This document shows, one piece after another, positions 17,526 through 24,329 of a stretch of 24,329 bases of DNA. The position numbers and the translations under genes are program-made. The notes under the pieces were generated by a model that searched no databases, had not been told where the DNA came from, and worked only from the letters and a program-made list of their open reading frames with translations. Where the stretch lies: positions 1 to 24,329 of the forward strand of contig CAUDNR010000583.1 in NCBI GenBank assembly GCA_958430865.1. The letters are read 5' to 3'. This DNA is from Entrophospora sp. SA101. Its lineage: Eukaryota > Glomeromycota > Glomeromycetes > Entrophosporales > Entrophosporaceae. The stretch's first letter is position 1, and each line of letters opens with the position of its first letter.

Positions 17526-19112
17526 TACCCGCACATAAAATTTATATTATTTTATAGCTTAGGTTTTGAAGAATATTCATGTAAAATTTTATTTTTTCAG
17601 CTTATGCGAAACCTTAATAAATAAAAAAATACGAATTTCAACTAAAATTTTTTTTTCCATTTTGATCGTCAAAATTAAATTGGAAACAAAAAAAAATTAA
17701 TATTCAGTTGGCCATCCTTCATTAGAAATGCATGCTTCAATTCTTCTTGGCATGCTTTCAATGAGTGTATGCAATTTTTCGTAAGGAATTTGCTGCCATT
17801 CTTCTTTCAGTGCAATTTCCAGTTCACTTGCATTTTTTGGATGATTTTTCGATTTTTTAATCTCCTTTCCAGCTCACTCCAGAGATGCTCAATCGGGTTA
17901 AGATCAGGCGATTGAGACGGCCATTCTTTTAATATTTTTACTTTGTTTGTTTGCATCCAAATTTTAACATCATTGGCTGTGTGAACTGGTGCATTATCAT
18001 CTTGATAAAAATAACCTCTCCCATCAAAATCACTCTCTATTAATGGTAACAAGTTCTTTTCTAAAATCTGAATATAACCAAAACGATTCATTTTTCCATC
18101 AACCTTCACCAAAGGACCCAATCCCTTTCCAGAAAAACACCCCCAAACCATTATTTCACCACCACCATGCTTTACAGATGGAACCAAGTCTTCAATGTTA
18201 TACCGAGTCCCATCTTTTCGCCAAACATGTGTTGGTCCATCATTACGAAATACAGTAAATCAAGATTCATCACTCCATATCACAGACTTCCATTTTGCAA
18301 CACTCCAACTTCTTTTTCCTAAACACCATTTTAATCTTTTTATTCTTTGTTCATCAGATAAAAGAGGTTTTACTGCTGCGGTACATGAATAAATTCCAAG
18401 ATCATGAAGATTCTTTCGGATTGTTCTTGTGGAAACCTCAACACCACTTTTTTTGATAAACTTTCTTTGTATCTGATCTAGAGAACTGCAATTATTTTTA
18501 TCAACGATTTTTTGTAAAGTTTTCTGGTTTTCTTTATTTAAAGATTTGGGTCTTCCACTCCTTGGTGCACTTTTCATATCATCAGAATTAGAATAATGTG
18601 CTATAGTATATTGAACTGTGCTTTTAGGGATTTTAAGCATCTTAGATATCTCACAAATACTTTTACTGCTAGCACGGAGACCCAAAATTTTTCCTCGTTC
18701 TAATTTTGTCAACTCTACTGTTTTTACCATTTTTTAAAACAAAGATTGCAGATCATCACTTTAGATCTTGTTGGCCTTTTATTTGATAAGGTACTACTAA
18801 ACATAATAGAAAAGTAATGTTTTGCATAGATACTCTTCGAACCTAAGGGTTTAATATAATATAAATTTTATGCATAATAATTATGTGGGTTTTTGAGCAC
18901 TTTGATAAACAATTTTTTGTTCAAAAAATTTTCGATTGAAGTTCGGATTTTTTTATTTATTAAAGTTTCACATAAGCTGAAAAAATAAAGTTTTACGTGA
19001 ATATTCTTCAAACCCTAAGCTATAAAATGATATAAATTTTATGTGTGAGTATTATGTATGTTTTTGGATAACTAATGTAAATAGGTGTCCAAATACTTTT
19101 TTCCGGGTAGTG
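17465..19112. mobile_element. Decayed Tc1/mariner element with about 190-bp TIRs
   Basis: The element starts CACTACCC and ends GGGTAGTG, with TA duplications at 17463-17464 and 19113-19114. Inverted repeats run about 188-190 bp (17465-17652 and about 18923-19112). A third, diverged copy of the inner TIR motif (ATAAATTTTATGCATAATAA...ATGTGGGTTTTT) lies at about 18830-18905 beside the right TIR, which suggests an IR/DR-like layout with repeated transposase-binding sites (inference). The minus-strand transposase is broken. Confidence 0.93.
17697..18730 (-). pseudogene. Tc1/mariner transposase, one nonsense codon and one frameshift
   Basis: From ATG 18730, residues 1-110 hold paired helix-turn-helix DNA-binding motifs with a GRPK hook at 59-62. 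The first catalytic Asp is D154 in WSDES. The frame then meets TGA at 18262-18260, where an Arg codon CGA would fit. It continues in the same frame with QDDNAPVHTA (second Asp) and WPSQSPDLNPIEHLW (catalytic Glu). By my count 35 residues separate them, one more than the usual 34. Near 17850 an A-rich tract causes a frameshift; the true C-terminus (KEEWQQIPYEKLHTLIESMP, ending WPTEY) is readable in another frame to TAA 17697-17699. The protein is inactive as it stands. Confidence 0.9.
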
Positions 19113-19601
19113 TATCTTATTAATCTTATTCATTAAAACCAATCATGCCTAAAGCAAAAAACCTTGGTCCCTGAGTTATACCTGAATGTAATTATGAAAA
19201 TGCACGTAGATTTAGAAAGATGACCAGTCTTGCAATTGAAAAAATAAAAACTAAACATCCAGAAGGTAGTTACAACTTCATAGAAGAAGGAAATGAACTT
19301 TGCCATGAGCATTATATGAAAATTGTTGAGTCAGATATACATGAAAAATACCAAAATAAATCATTAGAGATTGCCCAAACTACAATCAATGATTTATCTG
19401 GTGAGTCTGAATCAAGAAAAGATGAATTAGATTGGACCAGAATTAAAATCAATTTAGTTGATGATAATGTCATTTTATCTAAAGATGATTTTAGAGGCAT
19501 AATTACTCATATTAATAACCTGGAGCTACAGATTAATGAAAATTCATATTATATTGATGAATGTAATGATGATTTCGATGTAATTAATGAAATTAGCAAT
19601 G

Positions 19602-19691
19602 GTAACTTGCCTATTCTATATTTTTATTGTATAATTAATTATTAAAAAAATAATCATTAATTTTATTAATATACTATATTGAATTTAATAG
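19602..19691 (+). other. Intron 1 of the RING-like pseudogene
   Basis: 90 bp, GTAACT donor and TTTAATAG acceptor, phase 1. The flanking codons combine to a Glu and continue as NNLFATKIKIL. Confidence 0.75.
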
Positions 19692-20128
19692 AAAATAATT
19701 TATTTGCAACAAAAATCAAAATACTAAGTAAAGCACTTTACCAACAACAAAGAACATTAAAAGATAAAATTGAACTAGACCCAATTAAATTTTCTGAAAT
19801 GATTGAACAATTTGATTCAAGGCTTCATGGGTTTTTTGATGAAATGGTGGATGCTCTAATTCCAGAGAGAAGAACAGATGATAATAAGGAAACTGCTAAA
19901 AGGTCTATTGTAATATTTTGTTATTTGTTAGTTGGACTGCGAAATAAGTTTACAAATTCTATAAAACTTGATCTTGGACTATAACTTGCTGGGTCAGGAA
20001 CAAGTAGTAATGCAATTGACATGCTTTCAAGAATTGGAATAACAACTTCATACAAAACTATTGAAAACTACAAAAAACAGCTTGCAAATACTCACCCCCA
20101 AAAAATAAATGAGTATTTTAATATAAAT

Positions 20129-20201
20129 GTAAGTTAATTTCATTATACTATGGGTTGATTCTTTAAAATAAATTTATTAACACATACATCATTTCCTTTA
20201 G
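20129..20201 (+). other. Intron 2 of the RING-like pseudogene
   Basis: 73 bp, GTAAGT donor and TTTCCTTTAG acceptor, phase 0. The upstream frame ends YFNIN and continues as MDSLFCFNIDDYH. Confidence 0.85.
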
Positions 20202-22013
20202 ATGGATTCTTTATTCTGTTTTAACATTGATGATTATCATTCTTTTCATGGATGGAGGGTGCCTAATACTACAACACTTTCAACAGCAAATCATATGGCT
20301 ACCTGTGTTTCCAAGCTGATAGAAAATTGTTGTCCAGTACCTGCAGTTCATAATAATATGTTTATTCATAACCCTTTAAATATTGAAGCCTCAAAAATAA
20401 ACCGTCATCTATTAAATGAATTCAAGGGGATGTTTGAGATTAGTTATAATATGCGTAAAGCAAAATGGATTACAGAAAATCCACAAAGTTTTAATGAATT
20501 TAATAGAATTGGTCTTCTTCTTGTTCATTTTTATGATGCTTCAATTTTAGAAAGACATCATTAAAGATCCATGAAAGGTGTTCGTATTGTTGAAGTACAA
20601 GAAAGAAATCTGCATTCTCTAGATGATTATGTTCAAGTTCTTTTATCAATTAGTAAAATAGAAAGTATTTCGGAATATTTGAAAAATAATATAATACCTG
20701 TTTCTGCTGACTGGCCAGGTCAATTATTTATCAGAAAAGCAATAACTAAAATTCAACAACAGGAAATGCAAGGCAACTTTGATAATTATAATATTATCAA
20801 AAATTTTGTTCCATTAATAGGACCATTACATGTGTCCTTGAATTCAAGAGAACATATTATAAAAATACATTAGGAATTTTTTAATAAATTATTTCATTAT
20901 GTTTTTGGACCCAAAAAAATTCTAGCAAAAAAACCCAAACCTTGGAGAGTCAACCTTCTATTAGACCTTGCAGATAAAGGGTGGAAGAAAATTTCACATA
21001 TTGTTGTAAATAAATTTCCTAAAATTTGTAAAGACCTAGAATACAGATTAATGCTCGATTTATTAGATAACCTGATACCATCTATATTAGACATCTATGC
21101 TCTTTTATTTAGATCTGGCTCATTTGATGAATATTTAGAAACACTCTTCCGTATCTGGACTTTTGCATTAAGGTGGAATCGAAAAAATTATAATAAAGCT
21201 CCCTTGGCCTTCATTTCAGACTATTATTATTGGAAAGACAACAATCATCCTTTTAGTGAAGTAATAAAATCATATATGTTAATTTTAATGATTATTATGT
21301 AGAAAATGTTCATAGCAGAATAAGAGCAAATACAACATCCTTACATTCAGCAGAGGCAATTATTAAGCAAGCATATCTAATTGATCTTCATGATCAATCA
21401 ACAATAAATACTTTTAAAAAGGCTCATAATTACCCTTATTCTGAACCAAATTTAGAACATTTAACTACAAAAACAAGTTTATTTTTATTAGAATATTTTC
21501 ATTTGATATATAACAATATTAACCAGGAAAATCAAGTACAAAAGCCTAAAAAAAATACTTACAGATTAACAACATTAGGTAAAAATGTTGAGTTAAAATG
21601 TCTTCCTGCTGGTTACCATACTTCTTTTCCACCAGATCCTAAACTATGTGATAAATGCAAAAGAACTTTTGAAGGTGATGAAGGAATAATACTTATATGT
21701 GGAGATGGATATCATATAAATTGTTATGATATATTAGCCAAAAGATGTAAATATTGTGAGGAATATTACAAAAGAGGGATTTTCAAAAATGTTGATTCAT
21801 TTGTTGAAAGATTAGAAAAAGGCCCAAATATTTTGACGAATGAAGATGTTGAAGAAGAAGAAGAAGAAGGGGAAGGGGAAGGGGAAGGAGATAGTATTAA
21901 TGTAAATTCTGAAACAGGTTTAAATGTACACCTAAATAGAGAACTTGATTTAGTAAAATATTGGTAAACCATCCTTTAATTTATAATTATCTTAATATGT
22001 ATATATATATATA

Positions 22014-23294
22014 CAGTGTGTAACAAAAATAATTGGAAAATTATTGCAGTTGTTTAAATGCGTGTTTTGTACTCAATTTAAACCCAATTTGCGTTGCGTC
22101 ACTTTCAAAACAAACACAAATAATAAATTTGTCTTTTTAGGTTGTTTTTTTGTTTATTATTTTTCAATTGTTGTAAAAAATTAACATCAAAATGTCTACA
22201 TCCGACCAAGAAAGACAACGTCAGACTCTATTACATTTCTGGAACCAGGGTGTGAGGTCTGCCAAAGAACTTCACACTCTGACGAAGATTCCCCTTTCTA
22301 CTATATATTTTAATATTAAAAAAATTAAGGAGACAAATAATATTTTGCATAAAGGTGGTAATGGTCGGCCAAAAAAAATTATTGCGGATGTTTCACGTTC
22401 AATTGGGCAGGTTATCAGAAGAGATACCTCAATTTCCGTAAGATCATTGGTAAACAAAGTAGCAGAAAAAGGAATAGAAGTATCTCACATGACTATTTCG
22501 AGACATTTATCTAATCATGGTTATAAGAAAAGCCTTCCGCAAGCCACCCCTATGCTAACAATGGTTCACAAGGAGAAAAGAGTTGAATGGGCAAGGAAAC
22601 ACTTAAATGATGACTGGTCAAAGACGTTATTCACTGATGAGACAGCCTTTCAATTGTTCAGGAACACAGTGGAATGTTGGCATAAAGGTGTGAAGCCAGT
22701 TCGTCATATGCCAAAAGACAGAACAAAAATTTTAGCATGGGGTGGATTTTGTGTAAATGGAAAAATGAATCTTTTTTGCTTTAGTCAAATAATGGATGCA
22801 AACTTTTATGTGGATATACTTAGAAATCATATTCCAGAGGTCAATGAGATGTTGGGGGATGTTTGGTGGTTCCAACAGGACAATGATCCTAAACACACCA
22901 GTAGAATTGCCCAAGCATTTCTCAATGAAAATGTTCCTGAATTAATTGACTGGCCATCCAACAGTCCTGACCTTAACCCCATTGAAAACCTCTGGAGTAT
23001 TGTTAAACGAAATGTTGAAAGAAGGATGCCAAAAAATTGTGACGAATTAAAACATTTTATGAAGGAGGAATGGGACAATATTCCAAATAATGTTTTAATT
23101 AATTTGATAAACTCAATGAAAGATCGTTGTGAATTGATTATTGAAAAAAATGGTGAAAGAATACCATATTAATTTATAATAAAATGAATCTATAAGTGAT
23201 GATGTTTAAAACGTGATATCACCTGTTTGTTTTGGTTCTGTTGTTGTTCCACAATATTCAATTTATTTTTTCCAATTATTTTTGTTACACACTG
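22014..23294. mobile_element. Intact Tc1/mariner element (1281 bp)
   Basis: Perfect TIRs of 27 bp, each beginning CAGTGTGTAACAAAAATAAT, with TA duplications at 22012-22013 and 23295-23296. The target is an AT dinucleotide run. A full-length transposase frame fills the centre. Identical TIRs, an intact frame and clean duplications suggest a recent, possibly still mobile copy (inference). Confidence 0.95.
22192..23172 (+). CDS. Tc1/mariner transposase (DD34E), intact
   Basis: 326 residues, a normal length for Tc1-like transposases. Helix-turn-helix motifs occupy about residues 1-110, with a GRPKK hook at 58-62. The catalytic triad is D149 (FTDET), D230 (FQQDNDPKHTS) and E265 (SPDLNPIENLW), with 34 residues between the last two. 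WGGF at 183-186 is the usual glycine-rich strand of the catalytic core. The C-terminus keeps the family pattern EEWDNIPNNVLINLINSM. The leader before ATG 22192 is A-rich (AACATCAAAATG). AATAAA follows the stop at 23178-23183. It acts in the nucleus, cutting and joining DNA at the TIRs into TA sites. No intron or disruption is seen. Confidence 0.95.
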   Translation: MSTSDQERQRQTLLHFWNQGVRSAKELHTLTKIPLSTIYFNIKKIKETNNILHKGGNGRPKKIIADVSRSIGQVIRRDTSISVRSLVNKVAEKGIEVSHMTISRHLSNHGYKKSLPQATPMLTMVHKEKRVEWARKHLNDDWSKTLFTDETAFQLFRNTVECWHKGVKPVRHMPKDRTKILAWGGFCVNGKMNLFCFSQIMDANFYVDILRNHIPEVNEMLGDVWWFQQDNDPKHTSRIAQAFLNENVPELIDWPSNSPDLNPIENLWSIVKRNVERRMPKNCDELKHFMKEEWDNIPNNVLINLINSMKDRCELIIEKNGERIPY

Positions 23295-23296
23295 TA

Positions 23297-23520
23297 TATG
23301 TATATTTTATAAAAATAGCATGTAATCAATTATAAATACTTATAATTATTATATAATTGTTCACCATAATTATATGCTCTTAATAAATGATTATTGCTGT
23401 GTCTGTAATTCCATAATTAATTTTTCATAAGTTGTATGATTAATTTGTAATAATTCTTACTCCAGCACATTAATGTGTGATTATTTATGTTCATTCATAT
23501 AAATGATAGTAAGAACCTGT
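23297..23520. other. Intergenic, AT-rich
   Basis: Between the mariner element and the hAT-like MITE. I see no coding or RNA feature. Confidence 0.5.
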
Positions 23521-23528
23521 ATATCGCC

Positions 23529-23712
23529 TAAGGTTGTGGTGAAACTCCTCCAGAAATCAATCAACAAAGCTTTGACAGGTTAATTGTTTATTAGAGTTTT
23601 ACATTTTGGAGTTTTGTCAATTGTCAGAGTTTTGATAAGGTATATACTAATTGTTCATTAGAATTTCAACAGAGTTTTGACAGTCACTAAGCAGTTTTGG
23701 CAAGCAACCTTA
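23529..23712. mobile_element. hAT-like MITE, copy 2 (184 bp), inverted relative to copy 1
   Basis: TIRs read TAAGGTTGTGGTGAAACTCC and, from the right, TAAGGTTGCTTGCCAAAACT. The 8-bp duplication is ATATCGCC (23521-23528) and ATATCACC (23713-23720), one mismatch. The reverse complement of 5097-5300 aligns along its length (shared CTCCAGAAATCAA, GGTTAATTGTTTATTAGAGT-like blocks). Confidence 0.87.
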
Positions 23713-23720
23713 ATATCACC

Positions 23721-24329
23721 ATAATGATTGGCAAAAGCAAAAACAATTATGACGAAGCAACTATAAATTATTATAATAATTTTAAATTACTTATATTTTT
23801 AATACATATTTTTGTTTTTTAACATTAATTTTTGCTTCTTACCTAAATCATTTATCAAACGGATTCAAACAGATTCAAATTGAGAAAATAATAGAAAGAA
23901 AGGCAAAGAACATTATAAAGTCTTTTAATTATTTATCATATAAGGCAATGATGGTTTGTATAAGATGCCTAAAAATCACTAAATTACTATTGTATTACTA
24001 TGACTCAATTTTATCACAGGTAATGATCTGCATTGTGATATGTGCAAATTTCTACCATGCTAGTGGACTTTCAATTCGTGTAATGTGAATATTGAAAATT
24101 TTTGCTGATCACAATTCATAATAGATACAAACGTAAAATTATAACAGTAAAATAACACTAGTAAAATTTTTATTTTGGCATCAACATGCCTCATATCCTT
24201 CTAATAAAGATCAACCTTTATTAATAATTATAAAATTCAAGTCCATATTAATATATATATTTTTTTTTAGATGTTCAGGTAAACAAAAGTTAATGAATCT
24301 TATCTTTATTTACAAGTATATGAATTAAC
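23721..24329. other. Intergenic to the window edge
   Basis: AT-rich, with no coding frame or repeat that I can support. A T-rich stretch near 24260 (ATATATATATTTTTTTTTTAG) resembles a splice acceptor and could precede an exon starting near the right edge, but no frame long enough is visible. Confidence 0.4.

Larger units (their letters stand above)
19145..21967 (+). pseudogene. Large multi-exon gene ending in a RING-like finger, decayed
   Basis: The start is ATG 19145 (MPKAKNLGP). Exon 1 (19145-19601), exon 2 (19692-20128) and exon 3 (20202 onward) join with correct phases through GT-AG introns. Notable stretches are NIDDYHSFHGWRVPNTTT with ANHMATCVSK, then FVPLIGPLHVSLNSREHI, ILAKKPKPWRVNLLLDLADK and LLDNLIPSILDIYALLFRSG. 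The C-terminus has a cysteine/histidine finger, C-x2-C-x13-C-x4-H-x2-C-x7-C-x2-C (about 21648-21761), then an acidic Glu/Gly repeat. In-frame stops lie at 19172 (TGA), 19982 (TAA), 20562 (TAA) and 20871 (TAG), with one frameshift near 21285. About 880 residues when intact. The multicopy, conserved look suggests the gene of a large mobile element, but I do not recognise the family with confidence. It lies between two mariner elements (30 bp and 46 bp away). Confidence 0.75.

Noticed and set aside
17989..18392. Plus-strand frames opposite the mariner transposase
   Set aside because: Shadows of the minus-strand transposase coding sequence.
20897..21094. Minus-strand frame of 65 residues
   Set aside because: Antisense to the conserved block of the RING-like pseudogene.
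22272..23078. Minus-strand frames inside the intact mariner element
   Set aside because: Antisense shadows of the DD34E transposase.
1..24329. CRISPR arrays, rRNA, tRNA or bacterial-type defence genes
   Set aside because: Reading both strands showed no regularly spaced repeats, no tRNA-like cloverleaf and no rRNA-like conserved tract; introns and gene families point to a eukaryotic nuclear sequence.

Overview
The window looks like nuclear DNA from an AT-rich fungus. The best match is an arbuscular-mycorrhizal fungus of the Rhizophagus type (inference). Reasons: genes have short GT-AG introns of about 65-90 bp, A-rich start contexts and TATA-like boxes. The gene content is MATH-BTB, F-box, FHA and PD-(D/E)XK-like proteins, families expanded in those genomes. 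The rest is mostly transposon debris. There is no bacterial-style operon, no CRISPR array, and no rRNA or tRNA that I can recognise.

Layout. 112-587 is a short terminal-inverted-repeat (TIR) element. 1161-2465 (+) is an intact MATH-BTB gene with a polyglutamine insert. 2550-6230 is AT-rich intergenic DNA carrying two more short elements (3082-3222, 5097-5300) and a minisatellite. 6231-6698 (+) is a broken two-exon gene fragment. 6853-8378 (-) is a decayed hAT-type (DUF659-like) transposase gene, itself split by two short elements (7154-7315, 7819-7909). 9121-10233 holds a decayed minus-strand gene split by a short element (9562-9736), next to a sister element (9131-9271). 10408-11342 (-) is an FHA-domain gene whose putative intron holds a TIR element carrying an inverted copy of the gene's own start. 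About 11935-13711 (+) is a MATH-BTB pseudogene, and 14151-15527 (+) an F-box gene. 15753-16530 (-) is a multi-exon PD-(D/E)XK-like gene, probably broken at its 5' half. 17465-19112 is a decayed Tc1/mariner element with long TIRs. 19145-21967 (+) is a large multi-exon pseudogene ending in a RING-like finger. 22014-23294 is an intact-looking Tc1/mariner element. 23529-23712 is a second copy of the 5097-5300 element.

The main result is a dense set of eight short non-autonomous elements. Each has TIRs and an 8-bp target-site duplication readable in the sequence (six perfect, two with one mismatch), and three of them lie inside reading frames that rejoin exactly when the element plus one duplication copy is removed. 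The intact protein genes (MATH-BTB, F-box) suggest ubiquitin-ligase substrate adaptors, but nothing here shows them acting together as one pathway. I did not find a convincing new defence or regulatory system. The most unusual structure is the FHA gene with an inverted copy of its own 5' end inside a TIR element.
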